Assembly (NCBI RefSeq): GCF_900105725.1
Contig: NZ_FNLM01000034.1
Span: 1,116,001 to 1,180,000, forward strand
Source: Gordonia westfalica
Lineage (GTDB): Bacteria > Actinomycetota > Actinomycetes > Mycobacteriales > Mycobacteriaceae
DNA: 64,000 nucleotides
Direction: 5' to 3'
In this document: positions 1-10,325 of the stretch, piece after piece
Position numbering within the stretch: the first letter of the stretch is position 1
How the letters are laid out: every line of letters begins with the position of its first letter
The notes under the pieces: generated by a model
Database searches by the model: none
What the model saw: the letters and a program-made list of their open reading frames with translations, nothing else
What the model was told of the DNA's origin: nothing
Translations under genes and position numbers: made by a program

Positions 1-163
1 CGAGGTGGCTGACGTCGAAGATCGCCACGGCCTCGCGAACCGCGGTGTGCTCGGCGACGGTGCCCGCATAGGACACCGGCATGTTCCAGCCGCCGAACTC
101 GGCGAAACTCGCACCGAGTGCGGCGTGACGATCGGCGATGGGACCGGCCAGGAGTTCACTCAT
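1..163 (-). CDS. gcvT: Aminomethyltransferase (glycine cleavage T protein), N-terminal fragment
   Basis: The start codon is the ATG whose complement is at 161-163, and the gene runs off the left edge, so only about 54 codons are present. The translated start includes the [13 protein letters not shown] and IFDVSHL segments typical of the folate-binding GcvT N terminus. GcvT transfers the aminomethyl carbon of glycine from lipoylated H protein to tetrahydrofolate. It is divergent from the aminopeptidase gene, as in mycobacteria. The family assignment is based on this short stretch only. Confidence 0.8.
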   Translation of the reverse strand, partial: MSELLAGPIADRHAALGASFAEFGGWNMPVSYAGTVAEHTAVREAVAIFDVSHL

Positions 164-251
164 GGGCCCTACGGTATCGGGCCGGACACGCGGACCAGAG
201 CGGTCCCGCGCTCGCCGCCGCCGTCCGGCGCGCTGTGGCAGAGTTGAGCGG

Positions 252-1805
252 ATGAGCAAGAACGACACCGTCGACCGCGTGCGCGGCCCCGAATTCGACC
301 TGTCCACCTCGATCGGCAAGGGCGACGCCGCCCTGGTCATCGGCCTGATCAGCGCGCCGGGCGGCGACGAGGGGGCCGGCGACAACGGTGAGTCCACCGC
401 CGAGCCGACACTCGCCATCGGCGACGGTGTCCTCGACGACGCCCAGGCCGCGGCGATCACCGCCGCACTGACCGCCCTCGGGGCCTCCGGCTCCCACGGC
501 GAGGTCACCCGCCTGGCCGCGCCCGAGTCGTTGCCCGTCGACGTCGTCGTCGCGGTCGGACTCGGCGACGCCGACAACCTCGACGACGACGAACAGGTCC
601 GTCAGGCCGCGGGCATCGTCGCCCGCGAACTCGACGGCTTCGAGTCCGTCGCGACCACCCTCTCCTCGGTGAACCTCGCCGCCGCCGCCGAAGGCCTGTT
701 CCTCGGCGCGTACCGGTTCGACGAGTTCCGCTCCGAGTCGTCGAAGCCGAAGAAGACACCGCCGCAACACATCACGCTGCTGGTGGAGTCGAAGTCCAAG
801 GAGGCCAAGGCCGAGCTCGACCGCGCGATCGCGGTCGCCGACTCCGTCGCCATCGCCCGCGACTTCGTCAACACCCCGCCCAGCCACCTCTTCCCCGAGG
901 AGTTCGCGGCGCGCGCCCGCACACTCGGCAGCAAGGCCGGCCTGAAGGTCGAGATCCTCGACGACAAGGAGCTCGAGGCGCAGGGGTACGGCGGCATCAT
1001 CGGCGTCGGAAAGGGTTCCTCGCGGCTGCCGCGCCTGGTGCGGCTGACCCACACCGGCAAGAAGTCGGCCAAGAAGGTCGCACTCGTCGGCAAGGGCATC
1101 ACCTTCGACACCGGCGGCATCTCCATCAAGCCGGCCGCGAACATGGATCAGATGACCTCGGACATGGGCGGTGCGGCCGCGGTCATCGCCGCGACCATCC
1201 TGGCCGCCCGCCTCGACCTCGACGTGTCGGTCACCGCGACCGTGCCGATGGCCGAGAACATGCCGTCGTCCACCGCCCAGCGTCCCGGCGACGTGCTGAC
1301 CCAGTACGGCGGACGCACGGTCGAGGTCCTCAACACCGACGCCGAGGGCCGGCTGATCCTCGCCGACGCGATCGTGCGCGCAGCGGAGGACGACCCGGAC
1401 TACCTCATCGACACCGCGACCCTGACCGGGGCGCAGATGGTCGCGCTCGGCACCCGCACACCGGGGGTCATGGGCACCGACGAGTTCCGCGATCGGGTGG
1501 CCGCCCGGTCGGCCGAGGTCGGCGAGAACGCCTGGGCGATGCCGTTGCCCGCCGAACTGCGTGCCGACCTGAAATCCCGGGTGGCCGATCTCGCGAACGT
1601 CACCCCGCATCGCTGGGGCGGCATGCTCGCCGCCGGCATCTTCCTCAAGGAATTCGTGCCGGAGGGTGTCGCATGGGCCCACATCGACATCGCGGGACCG
1701 GCGTTCAACACCGGCGGCCCGTGGGGCTACACGACGAAGGGCGGCACGGGCGTACCCGTTCGGACGATCGCCGCCGTCCTCGAGGACATCGCGGCCAACG
1801 GTTGA
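252..1805 (+). CDS. pepA: Leucyl aminopeptidase (M17)
   Basis: A cytosolic dinuclear-metal aminopeptidase that removes N-terminal residues from peptides, 517 residues from ATG 252. The M17 signature NTDAEGRL begins near residue 361 and carries metal and catalytic residues. An upstream metal-binding segment reads [15 protein letters not shown] longer frame opens at 138, but it would overlap the divergent gcvT start and lacks similarity before MSKNDTV, so 252 is preferred. The length is usual for actinobacterial PepA/PepB. It ends about 70 bases before a hairpin and is probably monocistronic. Confidence 0.93.
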   Translation: MSKNDTVDRVRGPEFDLSTSIGKGDAALVIGLISAPGGDEGAGDNGESTAEPTLAIGDGVLDDAQAAAITAALTALGASGSHGEVTRLAAPESLPVDVVVAVGLGDADNLDDDEQVRQAAGIVARELDGFESVATTLSSVNLAAAAEGLFLGAYRFDEFRSESSKPKKTPPQHITLLVESKSKEAKAELDRAIAVADSVAIARDFVNTPPSHLFPEEFAARARTLGSKAGLKVEILDDKELEAQGYGGIIGVGKGSSRLPRLVRLTHTGKKSAKKVALVGKGITFDTGGISIKPAANMDQMTSDMGGAAAVIAATILAARLDLDVSVTATVPMAENMPSSTAQRPGDVLTQYGGRTVEVLNTDAEGRLILADAIVRAAEDDPDYLIDTATLTGAQMVALGTRTPGVMGTDEFRDRVAARSAEVGENAWAMPLPAELRADLKSRVADLANVTPHRWGGMLAAGIFLKEFVPEGVAWAHIDIAGPAFNTGGPWGYTTKGGTGVPVRTIAAVLEDIAANG

Positions 1806-1874
1806 GAATCGTTACCGCCGAGTACGAGCCGAACCCGGTCGGCAAAGCGGCGTGCGGGTAGGGTGATCCGCGGG

Positions 1875-1900
1875 GATGAGTGGCTGACCCGCCACTCATC
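1875..1900 (+). terminator. Hairpin after pepA
   Basis: A perfect 10-bp stem (GATGAGTGGC with GCCACTCATC) closes on a 6-base loop, 70 bases after the pepA stop. There is no U tract, which is common for actinobacterial terminators. It probably separates pepA from sucB. Confidence 0.5.
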
Positions 1901-1999
1901 TCGGCGGTCCCCTGACCGCTTCCCACCCCCGTGCCCACGGAGCACACACCGACGGGCCACACCTACAGACCACCACGTCGAGTTCAGGAGTTCACAACG

Positions 2000-3778
2000 A
2001 TGGCCTTCTCCGTCCAGATGCCCGCCCTTGGTGAAAGTGTCACCGAGGGGACAGTCACCCGGTGGCTGAAGGAGGAGGGCGACACCGTCGAGGCCGACGA
2101 GCCCTTGCTGGAGGTGTCGACCGACAAGGTCGACACCGAGATCCCGGCCCCCACCGCGGGTGTGCTGACGAAGATCATCGCCCAGGAGGACGACGTCGTC
2201 GAGGTCGGTGGTGAACTCGCACTGATCGGCGACGCCGACGAGGCCGGTTCCGACGATTCCGGCTCCGACGACTCCGCCGGGGGCGACGAGCCCACCGAGG
2301 CAGCCCCGGAGCCCGAGCCCGAGCAGGCCGCCGAGGAGCCCTCCACCGAGGAAGAAGCACCCGCCGAGAAGCCGACCGCGGACACCGGTTCCGGCTCGGC
2401 CGAGGGCACCGACGTCCTGATGCCCGAACTCGGTGAGTCCGTCACCGAGGGCACGGTGACCAACTGGCTCAAGGCCGTCGGTGACGAGGTCGCCGCCGAC
2501 GAGCCGCTGCTCGAGGTCTCCACCGACAAGGTCGACACCGAGATCCCCTCGCCGGTCGCCGGCACCCTGCTCGAGATCCTCGCGCAGGAGGACGACGTCG
2601 TCGAGGTCGGCGGCAAGCTGGCCGTGATCGGCGACGCCTCGGCCGCACCGTCCGAGAAGGAGCCCGCACCGGAGCCCGAGCCCGAGCCGGAGCCCGAGCC
2701 CGAGCCCGAGGCCAAGGAAGAGCCGAAGGAAGAGCCGAAGGCAGAGCCCGAGCCGGAGCCGAAGGAAGAGCCCAAGCCCGAACCCAAGGCAGAGGCCGCT
2801 GCGAAGTCGGCTCCCCCGACCGTCGAGTCGACCCCGTACGTGACCCCGCTGGTGCGCAAGCTGGCCGCGGAGAACGACATCGACCTGAACTCGATCAAGG
2901 GCACCGGTGTCGGTGGCCGTATCCGCAAGCAGGACGTGCTGGCCGCGGCCGAGGCCGCAAAGAAGCCGGCCGCCGCGCCGGAGAAGAAGGCAGAGCCGGC
3001 CGCCGCGTCCGCCGCCCCGTCGGCTTCGCCGGAGATCCGTCCCGAGCTCGCCGAGCTGCGCGGCACCACCCAGAAGGTCAACCGCATCCGCCAGATCACC
3101 GCCAAGAAGACCCGCGAGTCGCTGCAGCAGTCCGCTCAGCTCACGCAGGTCTTCGAGGTCGACATGACCAAGATCGCCGGACTGCGCAAGGCGGCCAAGG
3201 AGAGCTTCAAGGCGTCCGAGGGTGTCAACCTCACCTACCTCCCGTTCATCGCGAAGGCCGTCGTCGAAGCACTGAAGGCGCACCCGAACGTGAACGCGTC
3301 GATCAACGAGGACGCCAAGGAGATCACCTACTACGACAAGGTGCACCTCGGCATCGCCGTCGACACCCCGCAGGGTCTCCTGTCGCCGGTCATCCACAAC
3401 GCCGACGACCTGTCGGTAGCGGGTCTCGCCCGCGCGATCGCCGACATCGCGGCGCGTGCACGTTCCAACGGCCTCAAGCCCGACGAGCTCGCCGGCGGCA
3501 CCTTCACCATCACCAACATCGGCAGCCAGGGCGCCCTGTTCGACACCCCGATCCTGGTCCCGCCGCAGGCGGCGATGCTGGGCACCGGTGCGATCGTCAA
3601 GCGTCCGGTCGTCATCACCGGCGAGGACGGTTCGGAGTCGATCGCGGTGCGGTCGATGTCGTACCTGCCGCTGACCTACGATCACCGCCTCATCGACGGC
3701 GCCGACGCGGGCCGCTTCCTCACCACCGTGAAGAAGCGTCTCGAAGAGGCCTCGTTCGCCGCGGACCTGGGTCTCTAG
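2000..3778 (+). CDS. sucB: Dihydrolipoamide acyltransferase, E2 of 2-oxoacid dehydrogenase complex
   Basis: The E2 core of the pyruvate/2-oxoglutarate dehydrogenase complexes, 592 residues from ATG 2000, with AGGAG 9 bases upstream. Two N-terminal lipoyl domains each carry TDKVDTE, with lipoyl lysines near residues 43 and 177. They are joined by acidic and Glu-Pro-rich linkers. Next come an E1/E3-binding domain (about residues 275-315) and the C-terminal catalytic acyltransferase domain with the [13 protein letters not shown] active-site motif. The gene is the Rv2215 (DlaT) counterpart, so its real partner may be AceE (43655-46486) as well as the oxoglutarate E1. LipB and LipA, which attach its lipoate, are encoded just downstream. 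Confidence 0.93.
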   Translation: MAFSVQMPALGESVTEGTVTRWLKEEGDTVEADEPLLEVSTDKVDTEIPAPTAGVLTKIIAQEDDVVEVGGELALIGDADEAGSDDSGSDDSAGGDEPTEAAPEPEPEQAAEEPSTEEEAPAEKPTADTGSGSAEGTDVLMPELGESVTEGTVTNWLKAVGDEVAADEPLLEVSTDKVDTEIPSPVAGTLLEILAQEDDVVEVGGKLAVIGDASAAPSEKEPAPEPEPEPEPEPEPEAKEEPKEEPKAEPEPEPKEEPKPEPKAEAAAKSAPPTVESTPYVTPLVRKLAAENDIDLNSIKGTGVGGRIRKQDVLAAAEAAKKPAAAPEKKAEPAAASAAPSASPEIRPELAELRGTTQKVNRIRQITAKKTRESLQQSAQLTQVFEVDMTKIAGLRKAAKESFKASEGVNLTYLPFIAKAVVEALKAHPNVNASINEDAKEITYYDKVHLGIAVDTPQGLLSPVIHNADDLSVAGLARAIADIAARARSNGLKPDELAGGTFTITNIGSQGALFDTPILVPPQAAMLGTGAIVKRPVVITGEDGSESIAVRSMSYLPLTYDHRLIDGADAGRFLTTVKKRLEEASFAADLGL

Positions 3779-3811
3779 GTTCGCGCCGAGACGACGACGT
3801 CGAGGCAAGCG

Positions 3812-4708
3812 ATGCGCATAGCCGTCGCAGGTTCACAGGGGCTCATCGGTAACGCCCTGGTCAACTCGCTGCGCGCGGCGGGCCACACGGTCATCCGTCT
3901 GGTCCGCCGCGAGGCACTCGCCGACGACGAGTTCAGCTGGGATCCCGAGACCATCGGGATGCCCGCCGAGAGCCTCGACGGCGTCGACGCGGTGGTCTCC
4001 CTCGGGGGCGTCGGTGTCGGCAACAGCCGGTGGACCGGTCGTTTCAAACAGGAGCTTCGCGACTCGCGCATCGCGCCGACCGAGGTGCTCGCCGAGGCCG
4101 TCCGCGAATTGGGCATCCCGACGTTCATCAGCGCCAGCGCGACCGGCTTCTACGGTGACACCGGGAACCGGGCCGCGGTCGAAACCGACGGTCCCGGTGA
4201 GGGTTTCCTCGCCGAGCTGGTCGTCGACTGGGAAAGGGCGGCCACCGCCAACGCAGGTCCGGGCACCCGCGTCGTCCTGCTGCGGACCGCGCCGGTCCTC
4301 AGCGCGCAGGGCGGGCTGCTCGGCAAGCTGCGTCCGCTGTTCAAGCTGGGGCTCGGCGGTCCGATCGGCGACGGGAAGCAGTACTTTTCCTGGATCAGCC
4401 TCATCGACGAGGTGCGGGCTATCGAGTTCCTCCTCGACTCCCCCGACATCGCCGGCCCGGTCAACCTGAGTGCTCCCGGATCGCTCCCCTTCGGCGAGTT
4501 CTGCAAGGCCCTCGGCAAGGCCGTGCACCGCCCCGCCCTCCTCCAGGTACCCGGGTTCGTCGCCCGCCGCGTCGGCGGTGAGATGGCCGAGGAAATGATT
4601 CTGTTCAGTCAACGCGTTGAACCCCACGTGCTCACCGACCACGGATTCACGTTCAACCATCCCCAGATCCGCGAGGCCCTGGCCTACGCGACGAAGCCGG
4701 CATCATGA
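3812..4708 (+). CDS. TIGR01777-family NAD(P)-dependent epimerase
   Basis: An atypical short-chain dehydrogenase of the SulA/TIGR01777 group, 298 residues. The N-terminal Rossmann nucleotide-binding motif reads [10 protein letters not shown], and a later [11 protein letters not shown] segment is characteristic of the family. The substrate is unknown. It lies between sucB and lipB, and its stop overlaps the lipB ATG by four bases (ATGA), so it is probably co-transcribed with the lipoate genes. The same order occurs in mycobacteria (Rv2216). The C terminus has the family's DUF1731-like region. Confidence 0.88.
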   Translation: MRIAVAGSQGLIGNALVNSLRAAGHTVIRLVRREALADDEFSWDPETIGMPAESLDGVDAVVSLGGVGVGNSRWTGRFKQELRDSRIAPTEVLAEAVRELGIPTFISASATGFYGDTGNRAAVETDGPGEGFLAELVVDWERAATANAGPGTRVVLLRTAPVLSAQGGLLGKLRPLFKLGLGGPIGDGKQYFSWISLIDEVRAIEFLLDSPDIAGPVNLSAPGSLPFGEFCKALGKAVHRPALLQVPGFVARRVGGEMAEEMILFSQRVEPHVLTDHGFTFNHPQIREALAYATKPAS

Positions 4709-5421
4709 CCCACCGTTCCGTCCGCGCCGATTCCTCGCCCGTCGAGGTCCGGCGCCTGGGCACCGTCGAGTACCGCGATGCCTACGAGATGCAGCACCAG
4801 CTGGCCACCGAGCGAGCCGACGGCATCCTCGATCATGACGTGCTGCTCCTGCTCGAACACCCGTCGACCTACACCGCGGGCAAGCGCACCGAGGACGCCG
4901 ACCGGCCCACCAACGGCGCGCCGGTCGTCGACGTCGACCGCGGTGGACGCATCACCTGGCACGGCCCCGGGCAGCTCGTCGGCTACCCGATCGTGAAGCT
5001 CGCCGAACCGCTCGACGTCGTCGAATACGTACGACGCCTCGAGAGCGCCCTCATCTCGGTGTGCGCCGACCTCGGCGTCGTCACCGGACGCGTCGAGGGC
5101 CGCTCGGGCGTGTGGATCGACGACGACGCGGGCGAACGCAAGCTCGGCCAGATCGGCATCCGCGTGGCACGCGGGGTGGCGCTGCACGGGTTCGCCCTCA
5201 ACATCGACCCCGACATGTCGGCGTTCGAGGCCATCGTGCCGTGCGGGATCGCCGACGCGGGCGTCACCTCGCTGGCCCGTGAACTGGCACAACCGCTTTC
5301 GGTCGCGTCCCTTCTCGACGCCACCGCGACCGCGGTTCTGACCGCGCTGGACACCCCGCGGGAGGCCGACCCGACGGCATCCGATGAGCCCGCGACCGCG
5401 AGCGTAGGATCGGTCCGGTGA
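4705..5421 (+). CDS. lipB: Octanoyl-[acyl-carrier-protein]:protein N-octanoyltransferase
   Basis: LipB transfers octanoate from ACP to the lipoyl domains of E2 and H proteins, the first step of lipoate assembly. The protein has 238 residues. The signature [20 protein letters not shown] is present, with the catalytic Lys near 146 (ERKLGQ) and the catalytic Cys near 180 (VPCGIADAG). The start overlaps the upstream epimerase stop, and the stop overlaps the lipA GTG (GTGA), which indicates translational coupling. Confidence 0.96.
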   Translation: MTHRSVRADSSPVEVRRLGTVEYRDAYEMQHQLATERADGILDHDVLLLLEHPSTYTAGKRTEDADRPTNGAPVVDVDRGGRITWHGPGQLVGYPIVKLAEPLDVVEYVRRLESALISVCADLGVVTGRVEGRSGVWIDDDAGERKLGQIGIRVARGVALHGFALNIDPDMSAFEAIVPCGIADAGVTSLARELAQPLSVASLLDATATAVLTALDTPREADPTASDEPATASVGSVR

Positions 5422-6515
5422 CCGCGTCCCCTCTCACCCCCGGACCCGGTGCCACCGACGCCACACCCCCGGCCTCGGTTCCCGCACCGAAGACCCCCGC
5501 ACCCGCATCGTCCGCCCCCGAAGGCCGCAAACTGCTGCGTCTCGAGGTGCGAAACGCGCAGACCCCGATCGAGCGCAAGCCCAGCTGGATCAAGACCCGC
5601 GCCACGATGGGCCCGGAGTTCACCGAACTCAAGGGACTCGTGAAGCGCGAGGGCTTGCACACCGTCTGCGAAGAGGCCGGCTGCCCCAACATCTACGAGT
5701 GCTGGGAAGACCGCGAGGCCACCTTCCTCATCGGCGGCGAGCAGTGCACCCGACGCTGCGACTTCTGCCAGATCGACACCGGCAAGCCCGCCGACCTCGA
5801 CCGCGACGAACCGCGTCGTGTCGCCGAGAGCGTCCAGGCCATGGGTCTGCGGTACTCGACGATCACCGGCGTCGCCCGCGACGACCTGCCCGACGAGGGC
5901 GCCTGGCTCTACGCCGAGACCGTCCGCGCCATCCACCGGCTCAACCCGGGCACCGGCGTCGAGAACCTGATCCCGGATTTCCATGCCAAGCCGGATCTGC
6001 TGGCCGAGGTGTTCGACGCCCGGCCGGAGGTGCTGGCCCACAATCTCGAGACGGTGCCCCGCATCTTCAAGCGCATCCGTCCGGCGTTCCGCTACGAGCG
6101 GTCGCTCGAGGTCATCACCGCGGCGCGTGATTTCGGCCTGGTGACGAAGTCGAACCTGATCCTCGGCATGGGCGAGACCCCGCAGGAGGTGCAGTCGGCG
6201 ATCGTCGACCTGCACGAGGCGGGCTGCGACATCCTGACGATCACCCAGTACCTGCGTCCGTCGCCGCGGCACCACCCCGTCGAGCGGTGGGTCAAGCCGG
6301 AGGAGTTCGTCGACCACTCCGAGTTCGCCCAGGAGGTCGGGTTCGCCGGTGTCATGGCCGGTCCGCTGGTGCGGTCGTCCTACCGTGCGGGTCGTCTGTA
6401 TGCGCAGGCCATGGCTCACCACGGCCGCGAGATCTCGCCTGCGCTCGCTCACCTCGCCGCCGAGGGTTCGGCCAGCCAGGAGGCGTCGAGCCTGATGGCG
6501 CGCCTCGCCCGCTGA
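5418..6515 (+). CDS. lipA: Lipoyl synthase (radical SAM)
   Basis: LipA inserts two sulfur atoms into protein-bound octanoate to form lipoate. The protein has 365 residues from GTG 5418. The auxiliary Fe-S cluster cysteines are Cys84, Cys89 and Cys95 ([12 protein letters not shown]). The radical-SAM CxxxCxxC motif is Cys110, Cys114 and Cys117. About 35 Pro/Ala-rich residues precede the conserved region, so a later start is possible. The overlap with lipB makes GTG 5418 the simplest choice. Confidence 0.96.
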   Translation: MTASPLTPGPGATDATPPASVPAPKTPAPASSAPEGRKLLRLEVRNAQTPIERKPSWIKTRATMGPEFTELKGLVKREGLHTVCEEAGCPNIYECWEDREATFLIGGEQCTRRCDFCQIDTGKPADLDRDEPRRVAESVQAMGLRYSTITGVARDDLPDEGAWLYAETVRAIHRLNPGTGVENLIPDFHAKPDLLAEVFDARPEVLAHNLETVPRIFKRIRPAFRYERSLEVITAARDFGLVTKSNLILGMGETPQEVQSAIVDLHEAGCDILTITQYLRPSPRHHPVERWVKPEEFVDHSEFAQEVGFAGVMAGPLVRSSYRAGRLYAQAMAHHGREISPALAHLAAEGSASQEASSLMARLAR

Positions 6516-6531
6516 CCCACCCCCGGCCCCG

Positions 6532-6551
6532 CCTGCCGACCATGCGGCAGG
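6532..6551 (+). terminator. Hairpin after lipA
   Basis: CCTGCCG pairs with CGGCAGG around a 6-base loop, 16 bases past the lipA stop. It may attenuate or end the lipBA transcript. Confidence 0.35.
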
Positions 6552-6581
6552 TCACCGGACGAGCGGACGTAAACTGGCCGT

Positions 6582-7325
6582 ATGGCAAAGGCGCAGTCCG
6601 TGAGCAAGGAAGCAAAGGCCGCTAAGAAGCAGGCCCGCAAGGCTGCATCGAAGGAACGGCGCCAGCAGTTGTGGCAGGCGTTCCAGATGCAGCGCAAGGA
6701 AGACAAGCGACTCATCCCCTACATGGTGGGTGTGATCGTGTTGTCCATCGCCGTCTTCACGGCGCTCGGCTTCCTGCTGGGCTCGCCGTGGCTGCTCATC
6801 CCGCTGGGCGTCGTGCTGGGTGTGCTGGGCGCGTTCATCCTCTTCGGCCGGCGCGTGCAGAAGAACGTCTACACCAAGGCCGAGGGCCAGCCCGGTGCCG
6901 CCGGGTGGGCTCTGGGCAACATGCGCGGCCAGTGGCGCGTCACCCAGGCGGTGTCGGGTACCTCGCACCTCGACGCGGTGCACCGCGTCATCGGCAAGCC
7001 GGGCGTGATCCTCGTCGGTGAGGGCTCCCCCACCCGCGTCAAGTCCCTGCTGAACCAGGAGAAGAAGAAGGCCGCGCGCGTCGTCGGCGACACCCCGATC
7101 TACGAGATCATGGTCGGCAACGACGACGGTCAGATCCCGCTGTCGAAGCTGGAGCGTCACCTCAACAAGCTGCCCAGCAACATCGACCGCAAGCGCATGG
7201 AGACCCTCGAGGGTCGTCTCGCCGCTCTCAGCAGCAAGGCCCCCGGCCCCGGCATGCCGAAGGGCCCGCTGCCCGGGAACGCGAAGATGAAGAGCATGCA
7301 GCGCACCGCGCGTCGTCGCGGCTGA
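6582..7325 (+). CDS. DUF4191 family membrane protein
   Basis: A conserved actinobacterial protein of 247 residues (Rv2219-like) with no known biochemical role. The N terminus is very rich in Lys/Ala, residues 1-45 being strongly basic. Two adjacent hydrophobic helices follow, at about 48-70 and 74-92, and then a soluble C-terminal domain of about 150 residues ending in a basic tail. It sits between lipA and the RDD protein, as in mycobacteria, and is followed at once by a strong hairpin terminator. Confidence 0.88.
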   Translation: MAKAQSVSKEAKAAKKQARKAASKERRQQLWQAFQMQRKEDKRLIPYMVGVIVLSIAVFTALGFLLGSPWLLIPLGVVLGVLGAFILFGRRVQKNVYTKAEGQPGAAGWALGNMRGQWRVTQAVSGTSHLDAVHRVIGKPGVILVGEGSPTRVKSLLNQEKKKAARVVGDTPIYEIMVGNDDGQIPLSKLERHLNKLPSNIDRKRMETLEGRLAALSSKAPGPGMPKGPLPGNAKMKSMQRTARRRG

Positions 7326-7352
7326 CCTTCTGCGCGAACCCACCCTTTTTCC

Positions 7353-7386
7353 GTAAAGCCGCCGCCCTCACGGGTGGCGGCTTTAC
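7353..7386 (+). terminator. Bidirectional terminator after DUF4191 gene
   Basis: GTAAAGCCGCC (7353-7363) pairs with GGCGGCTTTAC (7376-7386), with an extra CCC/GGG pairing inside. It lies between the convergent DUF4191 and RDD genes. It is preceded by AACCCACCCTTTTT, which recurs at 63865. Confidence 0.7.
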
Positions 7387-7437
7387 GCATTTGAGGTGGG
7401 TTTACCTCGGCGTCCGGGTCGCCGTGTGGCGATCACC

Positions 7438-7941
7438 TCAGCGCGTACGGAGGATCGCCGTCCCGGTCGCGCGGTCGTGCAGGGCGCGACCGTTGTAGTC
7501 GTTGATCAGGGCCGGCACCAGGAAGACCATCAGCAGCTGTCGGAAGAAGGCACGCACGATGCCGACGGACGCCGGGGTCTCCTTGCCGGCGGCCTCGGCG
7601 GAATTGCGTTCGGGACCGTAGTCGACGCGGGCAACGCGCATCCCGAGTGCGTACTGGCCAGGGGTGAAGCCGAACAGCGACACCGCGAAGATGCCCATCA
7701 CGAACCAGATGCCGAGCTGTGTCGTGCCCAGGATCGACGACTCGAAGCCGACGAACAGGATCGCGAGCCCGCCGGCGATCAGCCAGTCGACCAGCAGACC
7801 CGCGACGCGTGGCCATCCGGTGGCCAGCGACCCCGGTCCGGACGCGGGCAGCCCTAGATCCTGACCACGGAAATCGTTCTCGACGCCGTCCTCGGGACCG
7901 ATCTGCGGCCCCGACAACCAGGAACCGGTGACTCGTCCCAT
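7438..7941 (-). CDS. RDD family membrane protein
   Basis: 167 residues from the ATG complementary to 7939-7941, with a GAGAGGAG-type ribosome site upstream; this site rules out a start 54 bases earlier. An MGRVTGSWLSGP start, a region with Arg/Asp characteristic of RDD domains (GWPRVAGLLVDWLIAGG) and three hydrophobic segments are visible. Function is unknown, and transport or stress roles have been proposed for the family. It is divergent from glnA and shares its regulatory region, as Rv2219A does in M. tuberculosis. Confidence 0.88.
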   Translation of the reverse strand: MGRVTGSWLSGPQIGPEDGVENDFRGQDLGLPASGPGSLATGWPRVAGLLVDWLIAGGLAILFVGFESSILGTTQLGIWFVMGIFAVSLFGFTPGQYALGMRVARVDYGPERNSAEAAGKETPASVGIVRAFFRQLLMVFLVPALINDYNGRALHDRATGTAILRTR

Positions 7942-8121
7942 CGTGATGACTCCTCTCGCGACCGTGGCGTCCTCGTCGACGACCACGGCATTCAATGGTG
8001 TCCATCGTAGTCGGGGGCGTAACCCCTACCGTCCTCCCCGGTCGCCGGCGCGGGCTAGGGTGGGATTCGCCGAGTGCGTTCTCCGAGGTATGAGCCGTGT
8101 GCCGCCAAGAACACCGAGTGC

Positions 8122-8159
8122 GTAACACGGGGGAAACACGGACTTGACGCCTGGGCAAC
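8122..8159 (+). promoter_or_regulatory. GlnR box upstream of glnA
   Basis: The sequence contains GTAAC-6-GAAAC-6-TTGAC-6-GCAAC with every spacer exactly six bases. It matches the actinobacterial GlnR consensus gTnAc-n6-GaAAc-n6-gTnAc-n6-GaAAc. It lies about 110-145 bases before the glnA start. GlnR binding is inferred, not shown. Confidence 0.75.
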
Positions 8160-8266
8160 TTCGCCTCCATACGGTTGCCGCTGAGATCCGCTGCTGTTTC
8201 TCGGCGGCGGATGTGTGTGGCGTGTCAGTACGACTGACCACCCGATCACGAAGGAGTCACCGCACG

Positions 8267-9700
8267 GTGTACAGCAGTAAAGAAGAACTACTCGAGGGCA
8301 TCAAGAAGGAAGGTGTCGAGTACGTCGACATCCGTTTCTGCGACCTGCCCGGTGTCATGCAGCACTTCTCGATCCCCGCTTCGGCGTTCGACGAGAGCGT
8401 GTTCGAGGACGGTCTGGCATTCGACGGTTCGTCGGTGCGCGGCTTCCAGTCGATCAACGAGTCGGACATGATGCTGCTGCCCGACCCGGCCACCGCGCGG
8501 ATCGACCCCTTCCGCAAGGCGAAGACGATGAACGTCAGCTTCTTCGTCCACGACCCGTTCACCCGCGAGGCCTACAGCCGCGACCCGCGTAACGTCGCGC
8601 GCAAGGCCGAGGACTACCTGGCCTCGACCGGCATCGCCGACACCTGCTTCTTCGGCGCCGAGGCCGAGTTCTACATCTTCGACTCGGTGTCCTTCAGCTC
8701 CGAGATGAACGGCACCCACTACGAGGTCGAGTCGGAATCGGGCTGGTGGAACGCCGGCGCACCCACCGATCCGAACGGCAACCCCAACCTGGGCTACAAG
8801 GTCCGCCCCAAGGGTGGTTACTTCCCGGTGGCTCCGTACGACCACTACGTCGACCTGCGCGACGAGATGTCGACCAACCTGCAGAACTCGGGCTTCGAGC
8901 TCGAGCGCGGCCACCACGAGGTCGGTACCGCGGGCCAGGCGGAGATCAACTACAAGTTCAACACGCTGCTCCACGCGGCCGATGACGTGCAGCTGTTCAA
9001 GTACATCATCAAGAACACCGCATGGCAGAACAACAAGTCGGTCACCTTCATGCCGAAGCCGCTCTTCGGTGACAACGGCTCGGGCATGCACGCCCACCAG
9101 TCGCTGTGGAAGGACGGCAAGCCGCTGTTCCACGACGAGGCCGGCTACGCAGGCCTGTCGGATCTGGCTCGCCACTACATCGGCGGCATCCTGCACCACG
9201 CTCCGTCGCTGCTGGCCTTCACCAACCCGACGGTCAACTCCTACAAGCGTCTGGTCCCGGGCTACGAGGCACCGATCAACCTGGTCTACAGCCAGCGCAA
9301 CCGTTCGGCCTGCGTGCGTATCCCGATCACCGGCAACAACCCGAAGGCCAAGCGCCTCGAGTTCCGTTGCCCGGACAGCTCGGGCAACCCGTACCTGGCG
9401 TTTGCGGCGATGATGATGGCCGGCCTGGACGGCATCAAGAACAAGATCGAGCCGCACGAGCCGGTCGACAAGGACCTCTACGAGCTCCCTCCGGAGGAGG
9501 CCAAGTCGATCCCGCAGGCGCCGACCTCGCTGTCCGCCGTCATCGACCGCCTCGAAGAGGACCACGAGTACCTCACCGCCGGTGGCGTGTTCACCGAGGA
9601 CCTCATCGAGACCTGGATCGCGCTCAAGCGCGAGAACGAGATCGAGCCGGTGCAGATCCGTCCGCACCCGTACGAGTTCTCCCTGTACTACGACTGCTGA
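8267..9700 (+). CDS. glnA: Glutamine synthetase type I-beta
   Basis: The main ammonium-assimilating ligase (glutamate + NH3 + ATP to glutamine), a dodecamer in the cytosol, 477 residues. The start is GTG 8267, with AAGGAG at 8251-8256; the longer open frame to 8144 runs through the GlnR box and is not coding. Conserved segments include [31 protein letters not shown] and NRSACVRIP. The adenylylation loop DLYELPPEE puts the target Tyr at residue 405, so activity should be switched by GlnE (11981-14992). The last four codons and stop are duplicated in tandem just after the gene. Confidence 0.98.
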   Translation: MYSSKEELLEGIKKEGVEYVDIRFCDLPGVMQHFSIPASAFDESVFEDGLAFDGSSVRGFQSINESDMMLLPDPATARIDPFRKAKTMNVSFFVHDPFTREAYSRDPRNVARKAEDYLASTGIADTCFFGAEAEFYIFDSVSFSSEMNGTHYEVESESGWWNAGAPTDPNGNPNLGYKVRPKGGYFPVAPYDHYVDLRDEMSTNLQNSGFELERGHHEVGTAGQAEINYKFNTLLHAADDVQLFKYIIKNTAWQNNKSVTFMPKPLFGDNGSGMHAHQSLWKDGKPLFHDEAGYAGLSDLARHYIGGILHHAPSLLAFTNPTVNSYKRLVPGYEAPINLVYSQRNRSACVRIPITGNNPKAKRLEFRCPDSSGNPYLAFAAMMMAGLDGIKNKIEPHEPVDKDLYELPPEEAKSIPQAPTSLSAVIDRLEEDHEYLTAGGVFTEDLIETWIALKRENEIEPVQIRPHPYEFSLYYDC

Positions 9701-9716
9701 GTACTACGACTGCTGA
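9685..9716 (+). repeat. 16-bp tandem duplication at glnA stop
   Basis: GTACTACGACTGCTGA occurs twice back to back (9685-9700 and 9701-9716), repeating the final Tyr-Tyr-Asp-Cys-stop region. The first stop ends the protein and the second copy is untranslated. Confidence 0.95.
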
Positions 9717-9734
9717 GTCGTTTCCTTCAGCACG

Positions 9735-9766
9735 ACGCCCCGTCCGCGTTCTCGCGGGCGGGGCGT
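9735..9766 (+). terminator. glnA terminator
   Basis: A 14-bp GC-rich stem, ACGCCCCGTCCGCG with CGCGGGCGGGGCGT (one G-U pair), closes on a TTCT loop, 35 bases after the glnA stop. Confidence 0.8.
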
Positions 9767-10120
9767 TCGTCGTCGGAGAACGTTTTCCGACGACGCAGCG
9801 GTCCTGTCGCGACAGTTCTCGTCCCCGTGAGCACCACGCGAGGGCAATGTGCCCTCGAAGGCCCCTCAGATGGACGAGATCTTCGTTTTGTCGGCATCGC
9901 GAGGAACCGACCACCCCGACGCCCAGGTTGCGCGCCACCGGGCCGAGGAGGCGACGACAGACGCTTCTCGTGTTTCGGTGCAACAGCCGTCGCGCAGACG
10001 GCGACACGCGATCGCGTGAACGTCCCGTTGCGAGCGCCCCAACAGCGGGCCATGTGATCTGCCGCACAAATGTGACTTCTTGCTCTGCCGTACCACAAGG
10101 TAGGGCTTTAGTTTGGTCGC
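9767..10120. other. Gene-free interval
   Basis: About 350 bases between the glnA terminator and a small ORF. I see no credible coding frame, no RNA fold I recognise and no repeat. It must hold the promoter of the 10121 gene, but I cannot assign -35/-10 boxes confidently. Confidence 0.5.
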
Positions 10121-10306
10121 ATGACCAGAGACGTGTACGTCGAAGACCTTGTCCCCGGTGATCGCATCAGCCTCGAAGGCACTCCGCGCGTGGTTCGCAC
10201 CACCAGCAGGCTCGAGAACAATCAGTTGCGCATAGAACTGGTCAAGGGCAACGACGACCTCCACGAGGTCGTGCTGGACCGCACCGTCAAGCTCCAGGTC
10301 AACTAG
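10121..10306 (+). CDS. Small conserved-looking protein, unknown function
   Basis: A 61-residue acidic protein from ATG 10121. It contains a DLVPGDRISLEGTPRVVRT stretch that suggests a short all-beta, SH3/KOW-like fold like the first domain of elongation factor P. That is an impression, not a family match. No clear ribosome site precedes the ATG, so it may be leaderless. It converges on the heme oxygenase gene with 19 bases between the two stops. Codon usage matches its neighbours. Confidence 0.6.
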   Translation: MTRDVYVEDLVPGDRISLEGTPRVVRTTSRLENNQLRIELVKGNDDLHEVVLDRTVKLQVN

Positions 10307-10325
10307 ACCCCCTCAGCGCCACCGC

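Noticed and set aside
1727..3808. 693-residue open frame opposite sucB
   Set aside because: Low-complexity Gly/Leu/Arg translation mirroring the sucB codons; no ribosome site or family motif.
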